This document shows, in pieces, positions 56,726 to 64,000 of a stretch of DNA of 64,000 nucleotides; within the stretch, counting starts at the first letter, position 1, and each line of letters opens with the position of its first letter. The stretch covers positions 62,001-126,000 of the forward strand of contig NZ_QPJJ01000011.1 in NCBI RefSeq assembly GCF_003337485.1, read 5' to 3'. Below the pieces are notes generated by a model, which was not told where the DNA came from, searched no databases, and was given only the letters and a program-made list of their open reading frames with translations. The stretch comes from Saliterribacillus persicus (GTDB taxonomy: Bacteria > Bacillota > Bacilli > Bacillales > Amphibacillaceae). The position numbers and the translations under genes are program-made.

Positions 56726-56932
56726 ATGTTTATCGATACTTCTATATTATTTCAAATAGCAGGTATTGGCATTATCGTAGCAATGTTACACACGATTCTA
56801 AAGCAGATGGGAAAAGAAGAATATGCCCAGTTTGCGACATTAATTGGATTTATTATTGTCTTGGTCTTTGTTGTTAACAGTATAGCTGAGCTATTTCAAC
56901 AGATAAAATCAGTTTTTTTATTTCGAGGATGA
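56726..56932 (+). CDS. spoIIIAC: Stage III sporulation protein AC
   Basis: A 68-residue protein with two membrane segments (IAGIGIIVAMLHTIL and ATLIGFIIVLVFVV). The size and sequence are standard for SpoIIIAC. ATG 56726 has GAGAGGAGAG. It is 14 bp behind AB and 3 bp before AD. Confidence 0.94.
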   Translation: MFIDTSILFQIAGIGIIVAMLHTILKQMGKEEYAQFATLIGFIIVLVFVVNSIAELFQQIKSVFLFRG

Positions 56933-56935
56933 CGG

Positions 56936-57325
56936 ATGAATATGTTAGAAATAGTAGGCTTAGCGATAATAGCAAGTATTTTAGTATTACTATTAAAGGA
57001 TCAACAACCAACGATAGCCTTTTTATTGGTTATCGTTACCGTCATTTATTTGTTATCTATATTTATGAGCTATATAAAAGAAATTATTCTTCTGATTCAA
57101 TATCTAGGAGAGAAAGCAGGGGTTAATGATAGTTATTTAACAGTCATTATTAAAGTTATCGGTATAGCATATATTGCTGAAATTGGTGCAACTATTGTTA
57201 GGGATGCTGGTCTTGAGTCTATAGCAGCAAAAGTAGAAATACTAGGAAAGATTCTAATTTTATTGCTTGCAATACCTATTTTTAAAACGTTAATTGAAAC
57301 AATCATAAATTTTTTTTCAATATAA
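56936..57325 (+). CDS. spoIIIAD: Stage III sporulation protein AD
   Basis: A 129-residue protein with four membrane segments. Family motifs include VLLLKDQQPTIAFLLVIVT and LTVIIKVIGIAYIAEIGA. ATG 56936 follows GAGGA. An overlapping 65-residue frame (56929-57126) is a shadow. Confidence 0.94.
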   Translation: MNMLEIVGLAIIASILVLLLKDQQPTIAFLLVIVTVIYLLSIFMSYIKEIILLIQYLGEKAGVNDSYLTVIIKVIGIAYIAEIGATIVRDAGLESIAAKVEILGKILILLLAIPIFKTLIETIINFFSI

Positions 57326-57344
57326 AAAAGAGAGGCTCAATGAA

Positions 57345-58523
57345 ATGAGAATACCATCTCTAAAAGTAATCTTATTCTTAATTTTAATATTCTTTGGTCA
57401 ACTGTTAATGAACCCACTATTAGCATCAGAGAAACAAGAGATTTCCAATCAAATTTATGATTCCACCTTACAAAGCAGTGAAGTAGAAAAATTTTGGGAG
57501 AAGATCAATCAGCAATACGAAACAATGCTACCAGATCTAAGAAATAAAAATTTCAGTGAAATCGTAAAAGGAAACAATTCATGGTCAATTGAAGAGTTTT
57601 TCTTTAGCATAGTTAAATATTTCTTTTATGAGCTTATCAATAACAGTAAGATTCTTGGCATCCTTATATTACTAACACTCTTTTCACAACTTTTACAGAT
57701 TGTTCAAGGAGCATTTGAACAACAAACAGTGAGTAAAGTTGCCTATTTCATTATCTATATCTTTCTTTTTGGTTTTGCTTTAAATAGCTTTCAATTAACT
57801 GCAAATTATGTGGATGACACAATGCAGCTTATTCAAAATTTCATGATAGCATTACTACCTTTATTACTTGGCATGCTAGCAAGCTTAGGGAATGTAGTTA
57901 GTCAATCATTCTTTCATCCACTTGTTATATTTTTAATCAATATGAGTATTTTTCTTGTAAGTAAAGTTGTGATTCCATTATTTTTTTTATCTGCAATATT
58001 AAACCTGGTGAGCACATTACATCCACAATATAATGCTTCTAAATTAGCAGATTTGTTAAAAAATATAAGCTTCACTCTTATAGGAATATTTTTCTCTGTC
58101 TTTATCGGAATCATGTCCGTTCAAGGAACGGCTAGTGCCATCCAAGATGGTGTTGCAATGAAAACGGCTAAATTTGTGACAGGTAATTTTGTCCCTGTAA
58201 TTGGAAAAATGTTTACTGAAGCAACAGAGACTGTAATTAGCGCTTCTATTTTAATCAAAAATGGATTAGGGATTGCTGGTTTAGTAATGCTTTTAATTAT
58301 TGTATTATTTCCTGCCCTAAAGATATTGGCTATAGGGCTTATTTATAAATTGGCAGCAGTTTTACTCCAACCAATCGGTGATGGTCCCGTAATAGCAAGT
58401 TTGGACATTATCGGAAAACATATTCTTTATTTATTCGTTGCACTGCTATTAATATCGTTTATGTTTTTCATAACGATTACTATTATTGTGCTAACTAGCA
58501 ATATTACTCTAATGATTCGCTAA
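57345..58523 (+). CDS. spoIIIAE: Stage III sporulation protein AE
   Basis: A 392-residue polytopic protein with a signal-like N-terminus (residues 7-28), an extracytoplasmic segment and seven or eight membrane helices. Signatures include FMIALLPLLLGMLASLGNVV and IQDGVAMKTAKFVTGNFVPV. It is the largest membrane component of the channel. Confidence 0.94.
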   Translation: MRIPSLKVILFLILIFFGQLLMNPLLASEKQEISNQIYDSTLQSSEVEKFWEKINQQYETMLPDLRNKNFSEIVKGNNSWSIEEFFFSIVKYFFYELINNSKILGILILLTLFSQLLQIVQGAFEQQTVSKVAYFIIYIFLFGFALNSFQLTANYVDDTMQLIQNFMIALLPLLLGMLASLGNVVSQSFFHPLVIFLINMSIFLVSKVVIPLFFLSAILNLVSTLHPQYNASKLADLLKNISFTLIGIFFSVFIGIMSVQGTASAIQDGVAMKTAKFVTGNFVPVIGKMFTEATETVISASILIKNGLGIAGLVMLLIIVLFPALKILAIGLIYKLAAVLLQPIGDGPVIASLDIIGKHILYLFVALLLISFMFFITITIIVLTSNITLMIR

Positions 58524-58536
58524 GGAGTAGATATGG

Positions 58537-59169
58537 ATGCAATATCTTTCAAATTGGATATTAGACATTGTTATGTTTATCATCTTAGCTATTTTAATTG
58601 ATTTACTTTTACCTAATTCCAAAATGAAAAAGTATGTACAATTTGTTCTGGGTATTATATTAATTGTGATATTTTTAACCCCGCTATTTAAAGTATTTGA
58701 TATTGATGTATCAACAGCTGTAACTTCCTCTATTGATGAAATAATGTTTGAAATTAATAAAGAATCTTCATTAATTCAGATTGAGAACAAGAAAAGTGAA
58801 ATAGAAAAGGCACACCATGCATATGTTTTAAAAGAGATGGTTGTCCATATGAATGAAAGTGTAGAGGAGGGGTTGAAAGATGAATATATGCTGCAGATTG
58901 AGGATATGAACATAGAAACAAAAAAGGATGCTCCACTATCAGAAGAGAGCATAGAAAAAATTACGATTATATTGATAAGTTACCAAAATGAAACGATAAA
59001 TGATATTCCAGAAGTAGATATCAATATAAATAATAGCAATTTAGATAAGAGAGAAAAAGAGCCAAAACATGCTGAGGAAATTAAAGAATATCTAGCTTCG
59101 CAGTGGGAAATTGAGAAAGAGATTTTGGAACTTAGGTGGAAGGAGGATGAAAGTGTATCAAATTTTTAA
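58537..59169 (+). CDS. spoIIIAF: Stage III sporulation protein AF
   Basis: A 210-residue protein with two N-terminal membrane segments (5-24 and 34-56) and a charged C-terminal domain facing the intermembrane space. LLPNSKMKKYVQFVLGIILIVIFL (read in parts) is the conserved region. Its 3' end overlaps the likely spoIIIAG start by 17 bases. Confidence 0.92.
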   Translation: MQYLSNWILDIVMFIILAILIDLLLPNSKMKKYVQFVLGIILIVIFLTPLFKVFDIDVSTAVTSSIDEIMFEINKESSLIQIENKKSEIEKAHHAYVLKEMVVHMNESVEEGLKDEYMLQIEDMNIETKKDAPLSEESIEKITIILISYQNETINDIPEVDININNSNLDKREKEPKHAEEIKEYLASQWEIEKEILELRWKEDESVSNF

Positions 59170-59797
59170 AGATATGTGGCGGTCATTTTCCAACCTATTT
59201 TCGAAAAATGAAAAAAATTCTAAGCTAATGAAAATAAGTTTTATTGCTATCCTTGGAATAGCTATTTTAGGACTAAGTAATATGTTCTCTACTCAGGAAG
59301 AATCTAGCAAAATCATGCCAAGTCTACCCAACCAAGGAGATGAAATCTCAAGTGATTTGGCATGGAATCAAGAGTCTAGCAAATCGCAAACAGATGAAAT
59401 GCAGAGGCTTGAGTCTAGCTATGAAGAGGAACTGGGTAGTTTGTTAAATAAAATCGACGGTGTTTCTGAAGTAGAAGTAATGTTAAATTTCGATGCAACA
59501 AATAAACACATATTCGAGAAAAATTTAGTGATAGGAAAACAAGTTACGGAGGAGACAGATCAAAATGGTGGAAAACGAAAAATTGAAGATGAGACGAAGG
59601 ATCAATCTGTCGTAATCATTAGACAAGGCGATCAAGAAGTTCCTATTTCGATTCAAACTCAGAAACCAACATTAAGAGGAGCATTGATTATTGCAAAAGG
59701 TGTAGATCACTTAGAAGTAAAAAAATGGGTAATCGATGCAGTTTCTAAAGTGCTAGATGTTCCCTCTCACCGTGTTTCAGTATTGCAAAAAAAGTAA
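59153..59797 (+). CDS. spoIIIAG: Stage III sporulation protein AG
   Basis: Forms the large ring of the feeding channel in the intermembrane space. The 214-residue protein has one membrane segment (about residues 28-48), a linker, and a ring-building domain (SSYEEELGSLLNKIDGVSEVEVMLNF and TLRGALIIAKGVDHLEVK, each read in parts). GTG 59153 lies 6 nt after AGGAGG; ATG 59147 directly abuts that site and is less likely. It overlaps spoIIIAF. Confidence 0.92.
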   Translation: MYQIFKDMWRSFSNLFSKNEKNSKLMKISFIAILGIAILGLSNMFSTQEESSKIMPSLPNQGDEISSDLAWNQESSKSQTDEMQRLESSYEEELGSLLNKIDGVSEVEVMLNFDATNKHIFEKNLVIGKQVTEETDQNGGKRKIEDETKDQSVVIIRQGDQEVPISIQTQKPTLRGALIIAKGVDHLEVKKWVIDAVSKVLDVPSHRVSVLQKK

Positions 59798-59812
59798 TTA
59801 GGAGGAATAAAA

Positions 59813-60373
59813 TTGTTAAAAAAACAAACAGTTTGGTTATTAACCATGTTAAGTCTAATGGTAGTTTTAAGTGTCTATTATATGTATGCACCTAAAGAAG
59901 GGGATTTTACGTACTTAGAAGATGATAATATGACCCAGCCACTGACAAATACTAATGAAACTACCGCTGAGGGGATAACAGAAACAGACGCTGAAAACGA
60001 GCTAATTTCAGCTACAAATACGGATCAATATTTCACAGCTGTAAGATTAGAAGTTACCAATCAAAGAAGTATGGAAAAAGAAAGATTAGAAGAAATTGTT
60101 GCTTCCTCAGATACTACTTCAGAAGAAAAATCAAGTGCATATGAGGCAATGAAAGAAATAGAGGCAGTGGAAGCTAAAGAAGTTATCTTAGAAGAAGCTA
60201 TTAGAGCATCACAAGGATTTGATGAAGTTCTTGTTAGAAATGTTGAGGATGAAACTATTGTTGTTACTGTAAAGGCGGATTCACTTTCTAAAACAGACGC
60301 AAATAAGATCATTCAGGAAACTAAAAGTGAATTTGGACCAATAAATGTAGAGGTCACATACCAACCAAGTTAA
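59813..60373 (+). CDS. spoIIIAH: Stage III sporulation protein AH
   Basis: Single-pass membrane protein that binds forespore SpoIIQ across the intermembrane space. The 186-residue protein has one membrane segment (7-24), an acidic linker, and a YscJ/FliF-like domain (SQGFDEVLVRNVEDETIVVTV onward, read in parts). TTG 59813 follows TTAGGAGGAAT. Last gene of the operon, before a terminator. Confidence 0.94.
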   Translation: MLKKQTVWLLTMLSLMVVLSVYYMYAPKEGDFTYLEDDNMTQPLTNTNETTAEGITETDAENELISATNTDQYFTAVRLEVTNQRSMEKERLEEIVASSDTTSEEKSSAYEAMKEIEAVEAKEVILEEAIRASQGFDEVLVRNVEDETIVVTVKADSLSKTDANKIIQETKSEFGPINVEVTYQPS

Positions 60374-60386
60374 TCATATATTTTGG

Positions 60387-60427
60387 ATAACGAATACGCT
60401 AATTACTACAGCGTATTCGTTTTTAAT
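60387..60427 (+). terminator. Terminator of the spoIIIA operon
   Basis: AACGAATACGCT pairs with AGCGTATTCGTT, followed by TTTAAT. Confidence 0.9.
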
Positions 60428-60557
60428 ATTTTAAATGGAATTTAATAATATTTTTAAATGTTCTAACAATATGCTATTGTTTAAGAAAGAACTATAATTA
60501 TTTTAGAGTATCTTTTTTTGAATATGAAGATAAATCTTTACATTTGCTAATCAATAG

Positions 60558-60586
60558 TTGCAGTTTTGGGTAGCATTTCGTAAAAT
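60558..60586 (+). promoter_or_regulatory. Promoter of accBC
   Basis: TTGCAG at 60558-60563, a 17-bp spacer, TAAAAT at 60581-60586. Transcription should start near 60593, seven bases before the FapR-like box. Confidence 0.6.
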
Positions 60587-60599
60587 GTTAGAAGATACT

Positions 60600-60618
60600 A
60601 TTAGTACCTGTTATTAAT
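60600..60618 (+). promoter_or_regulatory. FapR-like operator before accB
   Basis: ATTAGTACCTGTTATTAAT matches the FapR inverted repeat (ATTAGTACCTRSTACTAAT, as I recall it) at 17 of 19 positions; the right half has two mismatches. It lies just downstream of the predicted start of transcription, where binding would block elongation. FapR is the malonyl-CoA-sensing repressor of lipid synthesis. Confidence 0.65.
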
Positions 60619-60643
60619 TGTACTTATAAAAGGAGTGGTAAAT

Positions 60644-61135
60644 TTGTTAAGTATTAAAGAAATTAATGAATTAATAGAAAAGATAGATCAATCGTCTATT
60701 GATGAATTTAGCTATGAATCCAATGGAGATAAGGTAACATTAAAAAAGAATACCGAAGTACACTATACACCTAAAGAGAGTGCACCTGCTCATCCAAATC
60801 AGGAAATAGTCAAAACCAACAGCAATCAAACGGCAGAAATAAACAACGAAGAAGCGCAAGAGCAGGTTGATACAACCACCAATAGTCCTACATATGATTA
60901 TGAGATCGTATCGCCAATGGTCGGAACTTTTTACAGCTCTCCTTCACCAGATAAACCTGCTTATGTAAATCAAGGGGATAAAGTTTCTGAATCCACTATC
61001 GTTTGTATTGTGGAAGCAATGAAACTATTTAATGAGATAGAAGCAGAAATAAATGGAGAGATCACAGAAGTATTAGCTGAAAATGGCGAATTAGTTGAAT
61101 ATGGTCAACCATTATTTCGAGTAAAGAAAGTATAA
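60644..61135 (+). CDS. accB: Biotin carboxyl carrier protein of acetyl-CoA carboxylase
   Basis: Carries biotin between the carboxylase and transferase subunits of acetyl-CoA carboxylase. The 163-residue protein has the helical N-terminus [20 protein letters not shown], a flexible linker rich in Gln, Asn and Thr, and a biotinyl domain with [12 protein letters not shown], whose lysine is biotinylated. TTG 60644 lies 8 nt after AAAGGAG; GTG 60635 is part of that site. It is 12 bp before accC. Confidence 0.95.
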   Translation: MLSIKEINELIEKIDQSSIDEFSYESNGDKVTLKKNTEVHYTPKESAPAHPNQEIVKTNSNQTAEINNEEAQEQVDTTTNSPTYDYEIVSPMVGTFYSSPSPDKPAYVNQGDKVSESTIVCIVEAMKLFNEIEAEINGEITEVLAENGELVEYGQPLFRVKKV

Positions 61136-61147
61136 GGGGATGAAACT

Positions 61148-62500
61148 GTGATTAAGAAACTCTTAATTGCAAACCGTGGAGAAATAGCTGTCAGAATAAT
61201 TCGAGCTTGTAAGGAAATGGGTATTGAAACAGTCGCCGTTTATTCTGAAGCAGATCACGATGCATTGCATGTACAACTAGCAGACGAAGCCTATTGCATA
61301 GGACCAAAACTAAGTAAGGATAGTTATTTAAACATTACTAATATTATGAGTTTAGCTACATTAACTGAATCAGATGCTATTCACCCAGGCTATGGATTTT
61401 TAGCAGAAAATGCAGATTTTGCAGAAATCTGTGATGCTTGCAATGTGATTTTTGTTGGACCAAGTGCTTATGCTATTCAGAAAATGGGTACAAAAGATGT
61501 TGCAAGAAAAACCATGGAGGCTGCCGGTGTCCCTATTGTTCCAGGTTCAAATGGAATAATTGAAAATGAAGAAGATGGTATTTCTATTGCAAATGATATC
61601 GGTTATCCAGTCATTATAAAAGCTACAGCAGGTGGCGGAGGTAAAGGAATTCGTGTTGCAAGGGACGAAGAAGAGCTGCGTAAAGGCGTACGAATGACAC
61701 AACAAGAAGCGGCGCAAGCTTTTGGAAACCCAGGTGTATACATTGAAAAGTACATTGAAGATTTTAGACATGTTGAAATACAAGTATTAGCAGATAAACA
61801 TGGTCATACAATACATTTAGGTGAACGAGACTGCACAGTTCAGCGAAGATTACAAAAGCTAATCGAAGAAACACCTTCTCCTGCAATTTCAGAGAAAACC
61901 AGAACTGAAATGGGAGATGCTGCTGTTAAAGCTGCAGAAGCAGTGAATTATTCAGGAGCGGGTACCATTGAATTCATTTATGATAATCAGTCAAAAAACT
62001 TTTATTTTATGGAAATGAACACTAGAATTCAAGTTGAACACCCAGTTACTGAGATGGTAACAGGTGTTGATTTAATAAAAGAGCAAATTAGAGTAGCAAG
62101 TGGTGAGACTTTAAATATTAGCCAAGAAGATGTTAAGTTTGAAGGATGGGCAATAGAGTGTAGGATTAATGCAGAAAATCCGCAAAAAGATTTCATGCCT
62201 TCTGCTGGAGAGATAACCATGTATTTAGCTCCTGGAGGACTGGGTGTTCGTATAGATTCTGCTGCGTATCCTGGGTATAAGATACCACCTTATTATGATT
62301 CCATGATAGCTAAATTAATTACTTATGGTGCTAATCGTGAAGAAGCAATTGGACGAATGAAACGTGCATTAGATGAGTTTGTCATTGAAGGCGTTTATAC
62401 AACAATTGGGTTCCATCGTGCAATTATGAAGCATGACGTGTTTGTATCTGGTGATTTTAATACAAGATTCCTGGAGAAACATGAGATTATACAAGAATAA
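61148..62500 (+). CDS. accC: Acetyl-CoA carboxylase, biotin carboxylase subunit
   Basis: Carboxylates biotin on AccB with ATP and bicarbonate, the first step of fatty-acid synthesis. The 450-residue ATP-grasp enzyme has [18 protein letters not shown], the glycine-rich loop [10 protein letters not shown], and the catalytic [14 protein letters not shown]. It starts at GTG 61148 with AAGGGGATG. It is in an operon with accB; the Asp23-family gene follows 96 bp later. Confidence 0.97.
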   Translation: MIKKLLIANRGEIAVRIIRACKEMGIETVAVYSEADHDALHVQLADEAYCIGPKLSKDSYLNITNIMSLATLTESDAIHPGYGFLAENADFAEICDACNVIFVGPSAYAIQKMGTKDVARKTMEAAGVPIVPGSNGIIENEEDGISIANDIGYPVIIKATAGGGGKGIRVARDEEELRKGVRMTQQEAAQAFGNPGVYIEKYIEDFRHVEIQVLADKHGHTIHLGERDCTVQRRLQKLIEETPSPAISEKTRTEMGDAAVKAAEAVNYSGAGTIEFIYDNQSKNFYFMEMNTRIQVEHPVTEMVTGVDLIKEQIRVASGETLNISQEDVKFEGWAIECRINAENPQKDFMPSAGEITMYLAPGGLGVRIDSAAYPGYKIPPYYDSMIAKLITYGANREEAIGRMKRALDEFVIEGVYTTIGFHRAIMKHDVFVSGDFNTRFLEKHEIIQE

Positions 62501-62596
62501 GGGCAAACGATTGTTTTTCAAATCATTTAAATATGAAAAATAATAGGTAATTATTTTGCAATTTACTGTTTTCAATTTAAATAAGGAGGTAGTAAA

Positions 62597-62995
62597 ATGA
62601 GTGATCTTTCTCTGTTAAATGTAGGAAACGATTCTTCTTTAGGAAAAGTAGAAATAGCACCAGAAGTTCTAGAAGTTATTGCTGGAATTGCAACCACAGA
62701 AGTATCAGGTGTCTCGAGTATGAGAGGGAACTTTGCCACAGGAGTAGCAGAGCGACTTGGTAAAAAGACACACGGAAAAGGAATTAAAGTGGAACTTGTG
62801 GAAGATGCCGTTATTATTGACGTGTTTATTGTAGTGGATTATGGTAGTACGATTCCTACTGTTGCAAAAAAAATACAATCCAATATAAGACAGGCCATTA
62901 TAAACATGACAGCCATTAGTATTAAAGAAATAAATGTCCATGTAGTCGGGATGCATCTTGAACCGAAAATAGACACAGAAAACTCTAGTTCTTAA
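62597..62995 (+). CDS. yqhY: Asp23/Gls24 family protein (YqhY type)
   Basis: A 132-residue member of the Asp23/Gls24 family: GKVEIAPEVLEVIAGIATTEV, then GVSSMRGNFATGVAERLG and VDYGSTIPTVAKKIQSNIR (each read in part). In B. subtilis YqhY is linked to accBC and its loss selects mutations in acetyl-CoA carboxylase genes, as I recall. The conserved accB-accC-yqhY order supports a role in tuning lipid synthesis. ATG 62597 follows AAGGAGGTAG. Confidence 0.9.
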   Translation: MSDLSLLNVGNDSSLGKVEIAPEVLEVIAGIATTEVSGVSSMRGNFATGVAERLGKKTHGKGIKVELVEDAVIIDVFIVVDYGSTIPTVAKKIQSNIRQAIINMTAISIKEINVHVVGMHLEPKIDTENSSS

Positions 62996-63000
62996 CATAA

Positions 63001-63046
63001 AAATAAGCCCATATAAACGTAATTAATATGGGCTTATTTTCTTTTT
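63001..63046 (+). terminator. Terminator after yqhY
   Basis: AAATAAGCCCATAT pairs with ATATGGGCTTATTT, then CTTTTTT. Confidence 0.92.
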
Positions 63047-63161
63047 TGAACATTAGAATATTCAAAAGGTATTGTTTTTTAAATGAAATAATAATTGATA
63101 GCAAAGATAAATGGTTCATGTTATGATTTTATGTAGAAAACTGTCTATAAAGAAAGATAAA

Positions 63162-63170
63162 TGGTATAGT
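63162..63170 (+). promoter_or_regulatory. Extended -10 of nusB
   Basis: TGGTATAGT (TGn plus TATAGT) lies 62 bp before nusB, directly after the second copy of a 13-base repeat (63103-63115 and 63153-63165, 50 bp apart). The -35 is weak. Confidence 0.4.
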
Positions 63171-63231
63171 ATCTATTTAAGAAAGAAATGATACGGGTTG
63201 TACCGCCATTTAGAATAAGGAGATAAATTAA

Positions 63232-63612
63232 ATGAAACGACATGATGCAAGAGAAAAAGCTTTTCAATTATTATTTCAATTGGATATTCATGAGGTGGAT
63301 ATTGAAGAAGGACTAAACCAACTTTTAGAAGATATTAAACCTGATGAATTCTTATTAACATTAGTAAATGGTGTTATTGACAACAAAGAGGCAATTGATG
63401 AAAGAATTTCAACTCATTTAGAGAATTGGTCTCTAAATAGAATTGCTTCTGTTGAAAGAACACTTCTAAGAATCTCTACATACGAACTATTTTACTATAA
63501 AGACGCTCCTGAAAGTGTAATTATTAATGAAGCAATAGAACTTTCACACGTATTTGGTGATGAGAAATCAGGGAAATTTATCAATGGTGTGTTATCAAAA
63601 ATGATTAAGTAA
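63232..63612 (+). CDS. nusB: Transcription antitermination factor NusB
   Basis: Binds boxA RNA with ribosomal protein S10 in rRNA antitermination. The 126-residue all-helical protein has MKRHDAREKAFQLLFQLDI, the hydrophobic LLRISTYELFY, VIINEAIELSHVFGDEKSGKFINGVLSKM (in parts), all hallmarks of NusB. ATG 63232 has AAGGAGAT. It is 12 bp before folD, so the two are co-transcribed as in B. subtilis. Confidence 0.95.
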   Translation: MKRHDAREKAFQLLFQLDIHEVDIEEGLNQLLEDIKPDEFLLTLVNGVIDNKEAIDERISTHLENWSLNRIASVERTLLRISTYELFYYKDAPESVIINEAIELSHVFGDEKSGKFINGVLSKMIK

Positions 63613-63624
63613 GGGAGAATTAAA

Positions 63625-64000
63625 ATGTCTGCTGAAATTATCTATGGAAGTGAATTAGCTCAAAAAATGCGAGATGAAATGAAAGAAGAAGTAACTGCGT
63701 TAAAGGAAAAAAATATTGTGCCAGGACTTGTTGTTATTTTAATTGGAGAAGATCCTGCTTCTATGTCCTATGTTAAAGGAAAACAAAAGGCTTCAGATTA
63801 TGTTGGAGTTGATTCAGAACTCATTACTTTACCAGAAAAAACTACACAAGAAGAGTTACTAGAATTAATTGATCAATTAAATAATAAATCTTCTGTTAAT
63901 GGTATCCTTGTTCAATTACCACTTCCAGATCATATTTATGAACAAGCAATAATTGAAGCCATAAGTCCAGAAAAAGACGTAGATGGTTTTCATCCTGTAA
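63625..64000 (+). CDS. folD: Methylenetetrahydrofolate dehydrogenase/cyclohydrolase, 5' part
   Basis: The first 125 codons of FolD, cut by the window end. The bifunctional enzyme interconverts methylene-, methenyl- and 10-formyl-THF. Visible motifs are GLVVILIGEDPASMSYVKGK with the catalytic tyrosine and lysine, NGILVQLPLPDH, and the start of PEKDVDGFHP. ATG 63625 follows AAGGGAG. Confidence 0.95.
   Translation, partial: MSAEIIYGSELAQKMRDEMKEEVTALKEKNIVPGLVVILIGEDPASMSYVKGKQKASDYVGVDSELITLPEKTTQEELLELIDQLNNKSSVNGILVQLPLPDHIYEQAIIEAISPEKDVDGFHPV

Overview
The window is ordinary chromosomal DNA of a low-GC, endospore-forming member of the Bacillaceae. The gene order follows the Bacillus subtilis stretch glyS - dnaG/sigA - cccA - ispH - nfo - ispG - sodA - pst - rpmG - gluP - glcK - comG - yqhG/H - mntR - aroQ - efp - spoIIIA - accBC - nusB - folD. 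Base composition and protein divergence suggest the Oceanobacillus/Virgibacillus/Gracilibacillus side of the family, but I cannot name a species. I see no insertion sequence, prophage, CRISPR array or obvious genomic island, and no obvious new multi-gene system. The main novelty is in regulatory and RNA signals.

Layout. 1-6441: end of glyQ, glyS, the pyruvate phosphate dikinase regulator gene, then dnaG and sigA. 6596-16208: a small membrane protein, cytochrome c550, trmK, the Nif3-like yqfO, ispH, cshB, nfo, a DUF2624 protein, a lytic transglycosylase, a YqfX-like membrane protein and ispG. 16432-19007: an NfeD protein and a Na/Pi cotransporter with a candidate PhoP box. 19137-19685: six tRNA genes (Asn, Met, His, Ile2, Ser, Phe). 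19845-28601: sodA, an MFS transporter, a class B penicillin-binding protein and the pstS-C-A-B-phoU operon behind a very regular PhoP box. 28693-38106: two small membrane or exported proteins, rpmG, formyl-THF cyclo-ligase, rhomboid protease GluP, an unknown protein, a GerA/SpoVAF-type germination protein, yqgQ, glcK and an LtaS-type lipoteichoic acid synthase. 38254-47109: a metallo-beta-lactamase protein, the whole comGA-GG operon, aroK, yqzE, the coupled yqhH-yqhG pair and a rhodanese. 47552-54461: cobalamin-dependent ribonucleotide reductase nrdJ, mntR, a patatin-like protein, yqhP and yqhR equivalents, aroQ and an aminopeptidase. 54488-64000: efp, the complete spoIIIAA-AH operon, accB-accC, an Asp23-family gene, nusB and the start of folD.

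How the genes work together. Phosphate uptake is represented twice, by a high-affinity Pst ABC system and a Na/Pi symporter. Both have arrays of TTTACA-like repeats at 11-bp pitch, which suggests one PhoP regulon. The comG operon builds the competence pseudopilus. spoIIIA, a GerA protein and the YqhG/YqhH neighbourhood mark a spore former. accBC has a FapR-like operator just downstream of its promoter. nrdJ is preceded by two NrdR-like boxes that form the arms of one perfect 22-bp inverted repeat with a T tract.

Limits. All products are assigned by reading translations and by remembered family features and synteny; no database search was run. Promoters and operators are pattern matches. Start codons were moved from the longest possible frame wherever a ribosome-binding site pointed to an internal start.
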